From a bacterium (GTDB lineage Bacteria > SAR324 > XYD2-FULL-50-16): a stretch of 64,000 bases of DNA. Under the pieces are notes generated by a model, which saw only the letters and a list, made by a program, of their open reading frames with translations, did not search any database and was not told the origin of the DNA. The translations under genes and the position numbers were made by a program. The stretch lies in contig JAJRZQ010000003.1 in NCBI GenBank assembly GCA_024275165.1, forward strand, positions 117,763 through 181,762, in the 5' to 3' direction. How positions within the stretch are numbered: the stretch's first letter is position 1; the number at the start of each line of letters is the position of its first letter. Shown here in pieces: positions 1 through 10,086 of the stretch.

Positions 1-244
1 CCGAAACGCTCCAGCTTGCCTGCTCGGTTACATTCGCGTCCGCGCTCACCGTATAAACCGCGGTTGCCGTATATTGCACCTGAATGCCTTTGGGCACAAT
101 GGAATAAGAAGCGGAGATGGAGATGCTATCTAGTTTGTCTTCCTTTTTGGTCAAGGAGGACTTACACGAAAAGACCAAAGCCAGGGCCAGGATCAAGCCC
201 AAAAGGCGAAAGAGCTTTCCGGTTCGGTTAGCGCGCTTTTTCAT
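1..244 (-). CDS. Ig-like (BIG2-type) lipoprotein, partial (runs off left edge)
   Basis: Reverse strand from ATG at 244 reads MKKRANRTGKLFRLLGLILALALVFSCKSSLTKKEDKLDSISISASYSIVPKGIQVQYTATAVYTV...; lipobox VFSC followed by an Ig-like strand pattern; not in the ORF track because it is open at the edge. Confidence 0.7.
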   Translation of the reverse strand, partial: MKKRANRTGKLFRLLGLILALALVFSCKSSLTKKEDKLDSISISASYSIVPKGIQVQYTATAVYTVSADANVTEQASWSVS

Positions 245-257
245 GTCGTCCTCTTTT

Positions 258-1337
258 TCACTCGGTAATCGTGTATACTTTGGTTTGTACTTGGCCCTTG
301 TAACGGGCGGTAAGGGTAACTGTTCCGGCCTTTAAGGCCGTTAAACGACCTGAATGAGCCCAGTCATTGGCCACCTGCGCAAGCTGGTCGTCAGAACTGG
401 TCCAGGTTGCCTGTTCGGTCACATCTAAGCTGGTATTGTCGCTTAAGGCAATATGTAAACTAAGCTGCGCCTCGGCCCCAATGGGAACCCGCGTTTCCAA
501 GGGCAAAATCGTCATCGAAGAGAGACTGGCCGAAGTCAGGGTATAGCTCGCAAAGGCATAGGTTGTCGGCAAATAGGCCGCTACCGTCTTCACTCCCGCG
601 GTCGTTAGGTACAGGCTCCCCGCAGAGGCGACCTCATACCCCGAAACCGCCCCGGTAGAGTACCAGGTCGCCGCGTCGGTCACATCCAGCACGGTGTTGT
701 CGCTTAAAGTAGCCAAGGCCTTAAAGCGCACCACATGACCCACCGGTAGGGAGGTCGGGGGAGAAAGAGTCATACTGGAAACCGTAGCGCTGCTCACGCT
801 CAAGGTGGCACTTCCCGCAACCTGCCCTAAAGTCGCCGTCACCGTAACGGTGCCCGCGCTCAACCCGTAGACCTTCCCCCGCTCTTTCGCGTTCAAGTGA
901 ACCTGGGCCACCGCGGTATTGGAGCTGCTCCACAAGACGCTCGCGGTTAAATCCTGGGTGCTGCCATCGGAAAACACTCCAATGGCTTTCAACTGCTTGG
1001 ATAGGTTCGGCAAGGTCACGGGGTTTAAGGGTTGAATCTCAATGCGGCTCAAGGCCCCTGAAATTTCTCTCACCGCCATGCGCCCGCTGCGGTTGGTGGT
1101 TCCCGCCAAAATTTGCCCTTCCCCATTGCCTTTGCGGATAAAACTTCCGGCCTTTTCAAAGGGGCGCGGTTGCAGCGCCGCGGTTAAGCTGGTCCACTGG
1201 GCCAAATGCCCCACTGCTTGTTTATACCCATTCGAATCGAGTAAAAAAGCGGAAAAGGAGACCAAGGAATCAAGCATGACTTTGGGCTCTTTCGGGCTGA
1301 CCTCAAGTCGTTGGTGCGTCCCTGTGTTCACCGTTGC
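258..1337 (-). pseudogene. Same-frame continuation of the 1338..2492 Ig-like protein after an in-frame TAA
   Basis: Same frame directly after the TAA at 1338-1340: ATVNTGTHQRLEVSPKEPKVMLDSLVSFSAF...; more Ig-like units; no signal peptide of its own. Confidence 0.6.
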
Positions 1338-2492
1338 TTAGGTACTCCCCGAGAGGGTGACCGGAACTGTCAAGGCTTGGGTAAAACTGGCGCTGAGGGT
1401 ACTGCTTCCCGTTGCTTTGGCTTGAGTCAAACTGGGGTTCATGCTGCCCATGCTCACTACCGTCGGCGCGGAACTCGTCCAAGTCGATTGCTCGGTGACC
1501 TCTTTAGCGTAATAGACGCTCCCCACCGAGACCACTGCCCAGGCCCTTAAATTTTCTTGACTCCCCACCACCCATTGGGGCGCCTGGGGCCAAACCTCCA
1601 CTTCTTGCAGCGTCCCCGCCACTGCCGTGCCGGTCAAACTGGCGCTCAAGCCGCCGATGGAGGCGCTCAAACTGATGGCCCCCGCAGCTGCGGGAGTAAA
1701 ATAAGCGTTCCCTTTTGGGGTATAACTGAGCGCGCCGCCGGTCGCGCTCCAATCCACCTGGTCGGATAAATCCCGCACCTGATTGCCCGCATAGACCCCT
1801 ATGGCCCGCACTCGTTCTGGAATCTTTTCAATCCAAAGCGTTGAAACAGGCTCTAGGGTTAAGGACAACAGCCCCGCTTGGGTCACCGTAGAAGTCAAGG
1901 TCGCCCGCAAACCGAAGAGATCGGCCGTAATCACAGCCGAGCCTTGAGCCAAAGGGCTTAAGCGGCCTTTGTTCCCCTCGCTGTCGGAAACACTGGCCAC
2001 GGTTGTATCACTGCTCGACCAACTCGCTAAATTCGAGACATCTTGGGTGGCGTCGTTACTCAATACCGCGACCGCGGTCAAGGTGGCGTCTTGATCAATA
2101 TAATAGCTGCTGCGGTCTGTGCTCACGCTCAGGCCGGTCACGCCGTAAACCGTTAGGGGAAGGCTTCTGGTCACTCCCTGATAACTGGCGTAAGCCACGA
2201 CTTTGCCCGGCGCTTTAGCCTGCAACAAGCCGTTTTTTACCAAAGAAAACTCCGCTACGGTTTTATCGCTGGTCCACCAGGTGGCCTCGGTGGTCAAGGC
2301 CGTTTCGCTCGCGTCTTTACCCACCGCCTTGGCACTGAATTGCGTTTGTTCTTGCACCAGCATACTGGTTGAGGCGGGGCTCACCTCCAAATAGGCGATT
2401 GGCTGATCATCCGCGGTAACGGCCGCTTTGCGGCAGCCTAAAAATAAGCCCAAACAAAGCAGTAAAAATATAAAGTCTTTGACTAATTTCAT
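1338..2492 (-). CDS. Ig-like (BIG2-type) repeat lipoprotein, N-terminal part, ending at an in-frame TAA
   Basis: Signal peptide MKLVKDFIFLLLCLGLFLGC (lipobox LFLGC) and repeated 'VSPxxxxxxxQxxQFxAxAV...ATWxxSDxxVAxxS' Ig-like units. Confidence 0.8.
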   Translation of the reverse strand: MKLVKDFIFLLLCLGLFLGCRKAAVTADDQPIAYLEVSPASTSMLVQEQTQFSAKAVGKDASETALTTEATWWTSDKTVAEFSLVKNGLLQAKAPGKVVAYASYQGVTRSLPLTVYGVTGLSVSTDRSSYYIDQDATLTAVAVLSNDATQDVSNLASWSSSDTTVASVSDSEGNKGRLSPLAQGSAVITADLFGLRATLTSTVTQAGLLSLTLEPVSTLWIEKIPERVRAIGVYAGNQVRDLSDQVDWSATGGALSYTPKGNAYFTPAAAGAISLSASIGGLSASLTGTAVAGTLQEVEVWPQAPQWVVGSQENLRAWAVVSVGSVYYAKEVTEQSTWTSSAPTVVSMGSMNPSLTQAKATGSSTLSASFTQALTVPVTLSGST

Positions 2493-2510
2493 GGGTTTAA
2501 CATAGCCAGT

Positions 2511-5500
2511 TTACCACCGCCATTGCAAGCCGATGTTCCAGCCTAATTGGTAAAAATCCGGAGTAAGGGATAACTGCGGCATCCGAGGGTTATGAAAAGC
2601 CAATATATCTTCTCCACATAGGTCTTGATAAATCCACCAAGCTTCCACCCCCAAAGCCAGCAGGGTGAAAGCATCATAAATTTTTGCCTTTGCCAGGTGC
2701 CGCTTTTCGCTTTCTTGAGCGGCGGTAAGGGCCGCTGCCTGGCCGGCAAATTGGGTCGGGCTGCTTAAGGTGGCATATCCGGCGACCAGTTGCTCTGCTT
2801 CGCTTTGTTTTTGTGCTGCCAATTTTTGTTCCTGTTGGCCCTGGTACAACCCCAAAGCGAGGAGAGACCCCGTACCCACATGTTTCCAAAAACCTTGGGG
2901 TAGGTCGTCCCCCCAGGTCGCCTCATCGGGGCCGGGGCCTAAAAAGAGGGTGTAGCCCTCCCACAATAACCCGGCGACCAGCAAGGCGTCATAGCTGTTG
3001 TTTCGTTGGACGCTGCCTTCCAGTCGGCTCGCGTTGCTTGCCAATTGAGATCGCACGCTCTGCACCTCTGCGGGGGAGCCGGCGGTCGCGTAGGCGGCAA
3101 AAAGCTGCTCCCGCTCGCTTTGAGCGGCCTGATAGTTTTTTTGCTCCAATAAAGAAAGGTAAAGCCCGCTAAAGGCCAAAAGCAAGGGGGGCACATGCCG
3201 GGTTAGGGTCCTTTCTGTTTCTTTGCTCACCCAGGCGTTCGGGTCTTCGATCCCTCCGGCCAGTCGAGCCTCTTCCTCGGTTAGAATCCGCAACAAATAA
3301 CTGGATTGGGCAAAGTTGTTTTTATCGTTATAGTCTTTGCCCTCCCCAAGTTGCACGCTCGCTTCTAGGCGGTAATCCCCCGGGGGTAAATCCGTTGGAA
3401 TTGTAAACTCTTCACTCCAGTCCTCATCCCCTTTAGATCGCAGAGAGTCAAATCTCCGCTCCAACCCAATCGAGGTTCGCGCGTCCCCTGCTGCCACCAG
3501 TTGATAAGAAACACTAAAGGCCCCGGCTTGCTCTATCCCATAATTTTTCAACACAAAATCTTGCTCAAAACTCTTGCCGGGCCACAAGGTCGTTCGCCGG
3601 GGGCGACCCTCTAAATCAATGGCCAAATCCAAGGGAACCGGAGCAATATAAATCACCAAGCCGCTACTGCCTTGGTTGTTTTCTCGGCTCGCCTCTTCAC
3701 CTTGGGTGGTTACTTCCGCGATGACCTGGTAACGCCCCGCGGCAAGATCGGGCAAACGCAAGCTTTTGTTGATTTCCCTTGCCGCTTGTTTGGGCAATAA
3801 GGCGGGGAATTCTTCTTCTTTAAAAATGGGGATTTTTTCCCCCTTTTCACTTTCCAAAAAATAGCGGATTCGATAGGGGCTGCTCTTGGCCAAGCCTTGG
3901 TTTAAGGGGCGAATCGCAAGCTCGATATCCATTCCGGGGTGTACCTGAGGCGGAGCTTTGGCCGCTACCTGGATGTATAAATCAGGCAAGGGCTCGCTGA
4001 CTTCCAAGTCCATCCCGCTGATTAATTTATTGTCTTCCAGGCTCCACTCCCCTCGGTTTTCCACCTGCTCAACATGGACGATCAACCTATACTTAGCCGG
4101 GATCAAACCCACGGGCAGGGTCAACTTCTTTTGAAACTTAAAGGGCTCGGCCTCCGCCGCTAAGGATAAAAACCGATCTTTTTCCAAGATGTCAAAATTC
4201 ATTCCCGCCTCGTTTTGCACAATATAGCTGACCACAAAATCGCTGGAGGGCTTTTTCCCACTGTTGTTGACAATGAAGTCGAGGTAAATTTCTTGGCCCG
4301 GCTGCAACCCCTTAAAGCGAAAGGGGGTGGCAAAGGCAATGCCCAAATCGGGCAACCCCTCTCTACGATGCTTTTCAATAGCCGCAAACAGAGCCTGTAA
4401 GGCGGCCTGATTCGTCGCCACCTGTTGCGCCTCCCCTTCATCTAAATCCGCCTCGTCTTTCACCTTTTCATAAGCTTCCAAGGCAGAGCCTATTGACTTT
4501 AAGTCTCGGGTAAGCGACAGTTCTTGCGTCAAGATATCCAGGTTTTTTAAGAGGTCCGGTTTTGGGGTCTCCAAGGTGTTTTGCGCCAAGAAATGCTCGA
4601 CCGCTTGGGTATGTTGCTGGAGACCTCGACGGGCCAACCCTAAATAATACTCCACCAAGGGGTAGCCGGGCATGAGGTTTTTTAAGGACTGAAAAGCGCT
4701 CAAGGCATCGCCGTACTTTTGCTTGTTCAGTAAAGAGAGCCCCAGGCGTTTAAACTCCTCTGCCAAAAAAGCCTCATCAGACTGCCCCGTGAGCTGGCTC
4801 GCCCCTGCCTTAATCTGAGACTTTAACTCTTGATTGAGGGCTAAGCGCGCTGAAAGACTGATCCGCCCTAAGCTTGCGGTCAACACATTCAACGCCGCCG
4901 CATCGTTCCCCTGTTCTGCGTACACCTTGGATAAGGACAAGGAAAGGTTTAGGTTTTCCGGTTCTTCTTCCAATTGGGCGTTCAAGGCGTTGGTCACCTC
5001 CCCGGCTTGCCCCTGGGCGATATACATGGCAATGGCCTGATCTCGCTGGGCCAAATCCATCGCCTTTAACTCTTTTGCCTGTGCCAGGCCTGCTTTCGCC
5101 CCTAATTTGGGATCGGCGATATTTAAGCTTAAGGCCCCCAGCTTTGGGATTTGTACAAAATCCGCTACCTTCAGCCCTAAAAGCAACTCCTCTATCGGGG
5201 CCTCGGCGAGTTTAGGCAGGTCGGGCACCCCGCTGAAAACCGCTCCAGAACGCCCCTCTCCATACTGATTCAAGGCATAAAGGCGGTAATAATAGGTCAC
5301 CTTATTGCTCAGCCCCTGGTGGACGAATCCGCTTTTGACCTGGGGAACGCGCTCCCATTCCCGCGCTTTTTGCTCCTTATCACGGCTCCAGCGCAGGTTA
5401 TACCCCGTTGCCCCCTTGACCTCTTTCCAAGTCAGAGTTAAGCGCCCATCACCGGGTTTGACCTTGGCCTTGGGGCCCCTTGGGGGTCTGGGGTTCGGGG

Positions 5501-6407
5501 TAACCGCGACCTCATCGCTCAAGTCGCCCAAGCCAGCGGCCCCTACAGCGGCAATGGCATAATAATAGGGTTTGCCGTTATTTAACCCTTGATGGATAAA
5601 GTTGTTTTCTATGTTTTGAATCCGCTTTGCCCGTTCCGCGCTCACCCCCGGCTGATTGGACCAAAACAGGGTATAACTCCGCGCCCCTTGAATTCGGTTG
5701 TAGGAAAGCAATACTTTTTTATTCCCCCCCACGGCGATTAAAATGGGCGCCGGAAGTTTGGTAAAAATATGCCCCCCCGTAATCTTCACCAATTTGCCGT
5801 TAACCCAAACCCCTACGCCTTGAATATAATCATTTCTCTGCTTTTTTAAAAGATCGCTCAACTCCTGCTTGCTGCCAAAGTGAATTTCTTTATCCTTTCC
5901 GGCCGACCGATCCGAAAGCACTACCTTTTGTTTATCCTTGAAAAAATCCATGGTTAAATTCTGGTAGTTGCTGCTTTTATCGGCAAAAATATTGTAATCC
6001 TTCCCGTACACCTTTAAAATAAGCTGGCGAAAGGGGGCCTTGAGCAAAAAGGCGGCGGGCAAGGAAAAGGAAAAGTCCAATTCCGACTTCGGCGGAACCA
6101 CCGGCAGCTTCACCCCCCGCCACCTGCGTTCAACCCCTCCCTTCAGCAAAAGAATCGCTTGCAGCTCCGCCGGTTTGCTCCCTTGGTTTTTAATGGTGAA
6201 GAAAAATTCGAAATCTTGGTTTTCCGCGTTCCAGCTAACCCGAATGGGGCTGGTGCTGACAGGAATCAATTTTGCCGCGGGGAGGCGGCCAGGGAGTAAA
6301 AGAGCCACTCCCAACATCCATAAGGTCGCGTGCCGAATAAACCGCCCCCTGCCCTGAAATAAAAGCTTTTTTATTTTTAGCCAAATCGAGTTCGCTCCCT
6401 CAGGCAT
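2511..6407 (-). CDS. Large exported protein with FN3-like, TPR-like and CARDB-like domains
   Basis: 1298 aa; two 'GARSYTLFWS/GATGYNLRWS...YYYAIAA/YYYRLYA' FN3-like units, TPR region, three 'LPDLxIxxxxxxP...PGxxxxxxxxxxNxG' CARDB-like units. Confidence 0.75.
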   Translation of the reverse strand: MPEGANSIWLKIKKLLFQGRGRFIRHATLWMLGVALLLPGRLPAAKLIPVSTSPIRVSWNAENQDFEFFFTIKNQGSKPAELQAILLLKGGVERRWRGVKLPVVPPKSELDFSFSLPAAFLLKAPFRQLILKVYGKDYNIFADKSSNYQNLTMDFFKDKQKVVLSDRSAGKDKEIHFGSKQELSDLLKKQRNDYIQGVGVWVNGKLVKITGGHIFTKLPAPILIAVGGNKKVLLSYNRIQGARSYTLFWSNQPGVSAERAKRIQNIENNFIHQGLNNGKPYYYAIAAVGAAGLGDLSDEVAVTPNPRPPRGPKAKVKPGDGRLTLTWKEVKGATGYNLRWSRDKEQKAREWERVPQVKSGFVHQGLSNKVTYYYRLYALNQYGEGRSGAVFSGVPDLPKLAEAPIEELLLGLKVADFVQIPKLGALSLNIADPKLGAKAGLAQAKELKAMDLAQRDQAIAMYIAQGQAGEVTNALNAQLEEEPENLNLSLSLSKVYAEQGNDAAALNVLTASLGRISLSARLALNQELKSQIKAGASQLTGQSDEAFLAEEFKRLGLSLLNKQKYGDALSAFQSLKNLMPGYPLVEYYLGLARRGLQQHTQAVEHFLAQNTLETPKPDLLKNLDILTQELSLTRDLKSIGSALEAYEKVKDEADLDEGEAQQVATNQAALQALFAAIEKHRREGLPDLGIAFATPFRFKGLQPGQEIYLDFIVNNSGKKPSSDFVVSYIVQNEAGMNFDILEKDRFLSLAAEAEPFKFQKKLTLPVGLIPAKYRLIVHVEQVENRGEWSLEDNKLISGMDLEVSEPLPDLYIQVAAKAPPQVHPGMDIELAIRPLNQGLAKSSPYRIRYFLESEKGEKIPIFKEEEFPALLPKQAAREINKSLRLPDLAAGRYQVIAEVTTQGEEASRENNQGSSGLVIYIAPVPLDLAIDLEGRPRRTTLWPGKSFEQDFVLKNYGIEQAGAFSVSYQLVAAGDARTSIGLERRFDSLRSKGDEDWSEEFTIPTDLPPGDYRLEASVQLGEGKDYNDKNNFAQSSYLLRILTEEEARLAGGIEDPNAWVSKETERTLTRHVPPLLLAFSGLYLSLLEQKNYQAAQSEREQLFAAYATAGSPAEVQSVRSQLASNASRLEGSVQRNNSYDALLVAGLLWEGYTLFLGPGPDEATWGDDLPQGFWKHVGTGSLLALGLYQGQQEQKLAAQKQSEAEQLVAGYATLSSPTQFAGQAAALTAAQESEKRHLAKAKIYDAFTLLALGVEAWWIYQDLCGEDILAFHNPRMPQLSLTPDFYQLGWNIGLQWRW

Positions 6408-6416
6408 CGTCGTTGA

Positions 6417-7391
6417 CTACCCCTTTTCAGTTAAACGGTATACTCCATCCCAATCCGCGGCAGGAGGTTTTTCTAAGAAAGTTTTGCATCTGACGACATA
6501 GGTCAAGCTGGGGCCATCCTTGGGATCAAGCTTTAAGGCCTGTTCAAAATCCGCCAAAGCCCCGGCAAAATCAAATTTTTTGTATTTTTCCAAGCCCTTT
6601 AGATATTGCGCCACTAGGTCGGCCTTAGGCCCTGGAGTCTGCCCCTTTTTGGCGATGAGGTCGTAGACGGTAATGGGCTCGTCTTTACCGACCACGGTGA
6701 TTACATCCAACTCTCTGACATCAATCTGATCCTTGGCCATGTCATAGGTCGCCTGGCTGATCATGCTGTAGTTTTTATAAAATTTATTCGCCCCTTCCAA
6801 ACGGGCGGCAAGGTTTACCGCGTCCCCCATCATGGTATAATCCATGCGGCTTTGACTCCCCATGTTGCCGACCACCATGGGGCCGGAGTTGATCCCCATC
6901 CGCACATGCAACAAGGGGCGGCCCTCGTCTAAGAGTTTTTTACGCATTTCGATCAGCCGGGTCTGCATCTCAACGGTAGCATGGCAACAACGCACCGCGT
7001 GATCGGGTTGGTCTAGGGGAGCCCCCCAAAAAGCGATGATCGCGTCTCCTTCAAACTTATCGACCGTGCCGTCGTAAGCGGAAATGATATTACACATCTC
7101 GGTGAGATACTCGTTGAGCAGGGCGACCAACTCTTCGGGGGTGAGGCTCTCTGAAATGGTTGAAAAACCGGCAATATCGCTAAAATAAGCGGTCATTACC
7201 CTGCGTTCTCCCCCCAAACTTAGTTTGGTGGGGTCGTTGACCAAAGCCTCAATCACCGCGGGGCTTAAATATTGCCCAAAGGCGTTGGTAATGAAACTTT
7301 TTTGCTGTCTTTCTTGAATAAAAAGGTAGACATTGATCAAGATAAACCCGAGCAGGCCCGCAACTAAAGTATAGGCCATGGAAAATGCCAC
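6417..7391 (-). CDS. Class III adenylate/guanylate cyclase catalytic part (3' portion of a frameshifted CHASE2-cyclase)
   Basis: VMTAYFSDIAGFSTISE...VDKFEGDAIIAFWGAP...VRMGINSGPMVVGNMGSQSRMDYTMMGDAVNLAARLEGANK. Confidence 0.85.
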   Translation of the reverse strand: MAFSMAYTLVAGLLGFILINVYLFIQERQQKSFITNAFGQYLSPAVIEALVNDPTKLSLGGERRVMTAYFSDIAGFSTISESLTPEELVALLNEYLTEMCNIISAYDGTVDKFEGDAIIAFWGAPLDQPDHAVRCCHATVEMQTRLIEMRKKLLDEGRPLLHVRMGINSGPMVVGNMGSQSRMDYTMMGDAVNLAARLEGANKFYKNYSMISQATYDMAKDQIDVRELDVITVVGKDEPITVYDLIAKKGQTPGPKADLVAQYLKGLEKYKKFDFAGALADFEQALKLDPKDGPSLTYVVRCKTFLEKPPAADWDGVYRLTEKG

Positions 7392-8479
7392 ATTAAGATA
7401 GACATAGGCCGCCCCGCAAAAAAGATATAAACCGCCAACAAAAGGCCGGCTGCGAGATACCTTAATTTAGGCTCACTGATAAAGTGCAGGCTGATCAAAA
7501 GGATCATAAAAGACAGGGCTAAGGCGACCTCGCCTCCGGTGGAGACCGGGGCCAGGGGGGCGTTTTTCAAAATCGTCGCCACTTCATCGGCCATAATTTC
7601 AACCCCATACACCTCTCCGATGATGGTATCGAAAATATCGTGGCTCACCTCGGAGGTATCTCCCAACAAGATGATCTTGCCCTCGATTCTAGATTTGAGT
7701 TCCGCGATTTCATCTTCATCCTCTCGATCCAGCTCTAAAATCGTCATCCCATCCACCCCAACCTCGGGAACACGGTGCAAAAAGGGATAACCCACGGGCA
7801 AAAGGGGATAATCGTTGATGAAGTCGTTGAAGCCATCTAGCCGTATCTGGTGGGGGCCGATGGTGAGCAGTCCCTTTTTGATTTTTGGCTCCACCCCCAA
7901 AGCCATGGCCACGGACAACACCGAAGCGGGCCACTCGTTATATTTTTCCGCCGCCTCGGGGTAGACCCGCAAGCGATTGAGCATATTGCCCGATTTGGTG
8001 TGATTGGAGTAGGCCGTAACCGTCGCTTTTTTAATAACCTCGGTGGGATAGTTGATCTTGCTGATCTTTCCCTCCCGTAAAGCCAACATGGAGACTAAAA
8101 TATTGTTCCCCGCTCGGGTAAGGCTTTTGGCGATGATCGGATCTTCATTATAGGAACTGGGAAAGTCCATCAGCATATCCACCATAACCACCTTAGCGCC
8201 TAATATCCTAAGGTTTTCTACGATAATCCCCACATCGGTTCGCCGTAAGGGGAAACTACCGTACTCATCAAAAAATTGTTCGTCTAGGTAGACGATTCCC
8301 ACTTGATCCGCGGGAAAAGCCATGTTGGCCCCATCCCCATGAGTCATGCGGAAAATATGGCGAATCGAAAGCGTTTGATTTTCTAAACTAGAAAACCACT
8401 CTGCTCTCTCTGCTGGAATCATCAACAAAAAAATCAGAATAGTGGCAAATATATCGTAGCGTTTGATCCAGTCTCTCAT
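7364..8479 (-). CDS. CHASE2 sensor part of the cyclase (5' portion, frameshifted relative to 6417..7391)
   Basis: CHASE2-like DQVGIVYLDEQFFDEYGSFPLRRTDVGIIVENLRILGAKVVMVDMLM and C-terminal TM helices; start taken at ATG 8479 preceded by AGGGGAG. Confidence 0.75.
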   Translation of the reverse strand: MRDWIKRYDIFATILIFLLMIPAERAEWFSSLENQTLSIRHIFRMTHGDGANMAFPADQVGIVYLDEQFFDEYGSFPLRRTDVGIIVENLRILGAKVVMVDMLMDFPSSYNEDPIIAKSLTRAGNNILVSMLALREGKISKINYPTEVIKKATVTAYSNHTKSGNMLNRLRVYPEAAEKYNEWPASVLSVAMALGVEPKIKKGLLTIGPHQIRLDGFNDFINDYPLLPVGYPFLHRVPEVGVDGMTILELDREDEDEIAELKSRIEGKIILLGDTSEVSHDIFDTIIGEVYGVEIMADEVATILKNAPLAPVSTGGEVALALSFMILLISLHFISEPKLRYLAAGLLLAVYIFFAGRPMSILMWHFPWPIL

Positions 8480-8620
8480 AAACTCCCCTAGGCGGTAATA
8501 GGTCGAATCCGCATTATTTTCCTTCTGTTGGTCATAACAATTTTTCATCACCATTGGCAAGCCGGCAATGACACTAGAATAAAAGCCGCACAACCCCAAT
8601 CACCAAAGCAAAACCAACTG

Positions 8621-8690
8621 AAAAACTCGATCCGCCCCCAGGGCCATAATCAGCCCGCAGGGCACGAAAACCGCGTTCATGACGCGTATA
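8621..8690 (-). repeat. Dispersed repeat, degenerate partial copy C
   Basis: aaaaactcgatccgcccccagggccataatcagcccgcagggcacgaa matches the aaaaacttgacgcgccccaagggctataaccagcccgaagggcacgaa part of copy B; hairpin lost. Confidence 0.65.
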
Positions 8691-8978
8691 TTTATAAAGT
8701 GAGCTTGCGTCCGCTGTTTCCATGCTACAAAGCCACCAAAAAGAGATTGCCCCCGAGCTGAACCTTATGATAAATTTAAGCTTAAGACCCAACTGATTTA
8801 CTTTCTGGCAAACAAGGTTTTTTTTTAAAAAAACAGCTTAGTTTGCGGAATTGTTTCCCTAGATAGCAAAACACATCCTTGATGGATCTAGCTTGAGCCT
8901 TAAATTGTAGAGTTCCTGCGGGAGATTTTTAAGGAGTTGACAAAGGGGTGAAGATAGTGCAAAGATTTTCCATCTAAA

Positions 8979-8990
8979 ATATTAGCATAT
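8979..8990. promoter_or_regulatory. ATATT-N3-ATAT motif upstream of dsrE
   Basis: ATATTAGCATAT, 34 bp before the dsrE start. Confidence 0.55.
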
Positions 8991-9024
8991 TTGCATATTT
9001 CGCTAAATTAATACGAGAGCGCCC

Positions 9025-9381
9025 ATGAAATTTGGTATCCTTTTAAAAGAAGGCCCCTACAACCATCAAGCCGCGGATACGGCTTACCTGTTCGCTAAGG
9101 CGGCCATCCAACGAGGTCACCAAGTGACCAGCGTATTTTTATACAATGACGGCGTGTACAATGCCACAAAACTGATGGACCCCCCTCAAGACGACCGCCA
9201 CATCGCCAATCGCTGGAGCGAATTGGGCGGGGAAGGGGTGGCGATTCTAGCCTGCATCGCCGCTTCAAAACGCAGAGGCATTACCGATGAGGTTTTGGTT
9301 GAAAATAGCGAAATTACCGGATTAGGCCAACTCACCGACATTGCGATTGATGTAGACCGACTCGTTACCTTTGGAGACTAA
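9025..9381 (+). CDS. dsrE: Sulfurtransferase DsrE/TusD family
   Basis: MKFGILLKEGPYNHQAADTAYLFAKAAIQRGHQV...VAILACIAASKRRGI with the expected active-site Cys; followed by dsrF/dsrH-like genes. Confidence 0.9.
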   Translation: MKFGILLKEGPYNHQAADTAYLFAKAAIQRGHQVTSVFLYNDGVYNATKLMDPPQDDRHIANRWSELGGEGVAILACIAASKRRGITDEVLVENSEITGLGQLTDIAIDVDRLVTFGD

Positions 9382-9388
9382 AAACAAC

Positions 9389-9754
9389 ATGGAAGATGCT
9401 AAAAAAATAATGCATATTGTGCGCAAAGCCCCTCACGGCACAATCTACGCCTACGAAGGCTTGGAAATGGTTTTAATTATGGCCAGCTATGATCAAGATA
9501 TCAGCATGGCCTTTATCGGGGACGGAATCTATAACCTGGTCAAAGATCAAGATACCACGGACATCCAAATCAAAGGCTTCATGAAAACCTTAGGCGTTTT
9601 GGAAGACTACGATGTGGAAAAACTCTATGTCGATGCAGAATCCATGGAAGAAAGAGGGATCCGCGAAGGGGATTTTTTCGTTCCCGTTGAGGTCTTGACT
9701 TCTACAGAAATCGGCAAGTTGATGACCGAGCAAGATGTTATCGTCCCCCAGTAA
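9389..9754 (+). CDS. dsrF: DsrF/TusC family protein
   Basis: IVRKAPHGTIYAYEGLEMVLIMASYDQDISMAFIGDGIYNLVK; gene order E-F-H; start at ATG 9389 with upstream GGAG. Confidence 0.88.
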   Translation: MEDAKKIMHIVRKAPHGTIYAYEGLEMVLIMASYDQDISMAFIGDGIYNLVKDQDTTDIQIKGFMKTLGVLEDYDVEKLYVDAESMEERGIREGDFFVPVEVLTSTEIGKLMTEQDVIVPQ

Positions 9755-9771
9755 CTTCATTTAACAAAGCT

Positions 9772-10062
9772 ATGCTACATACAATCAATAAATCCCCCTT
9801 TCAATCCGACAGCTTCACAAGCTGCCTGCGATTCATTCAGCCCGGTGACCCGATCTTATTGATCGAAGATGGCGTATATGCCGCCGCTCCGGGAAAGTAC
9901 GCCCAAACTCTTAAAGAAGTTCAGGCCAAAAACCCCGTTTTTGCGCTCGCCGGCGATTTAGCTGCCCGAGGCATTACAAACTTGGTGGATGGTGTGCAAA
10001 CTGTGGACTATGAAGGGTTTGTCGAACTGGTGGAGCAACACCAGGTAAATAGCTGGCTGTAA
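9772..10062 (+). CDS. dsrH: DsrH/TusB family protein
   Basis: MLHTINKSPFQSDSFTSCLRFIQPGDPILLIEDGVYAA; gene order. Confidence 0.88.
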   Translation: MLHTINKSPFQSDSFTSCLRFIQPGDPILLIEDGVYAAAPGKYAQTLKEVQAKNPVFALAGDLAARGITNLVDGVQTVDYEGFVELVEQHQVNSWL

Positions 10063-10086
10063 GCCGGCAACACCAAAGGAGACCAG

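Noticed and set aside
16-335. Small + strand ORFs overlapping the left edge
   Set aside because: They overlap, on the opposite strand, a convincing lipoprotein coding frame (1..244) and the Ig-like gene; composition looks like antisense of coding DNA
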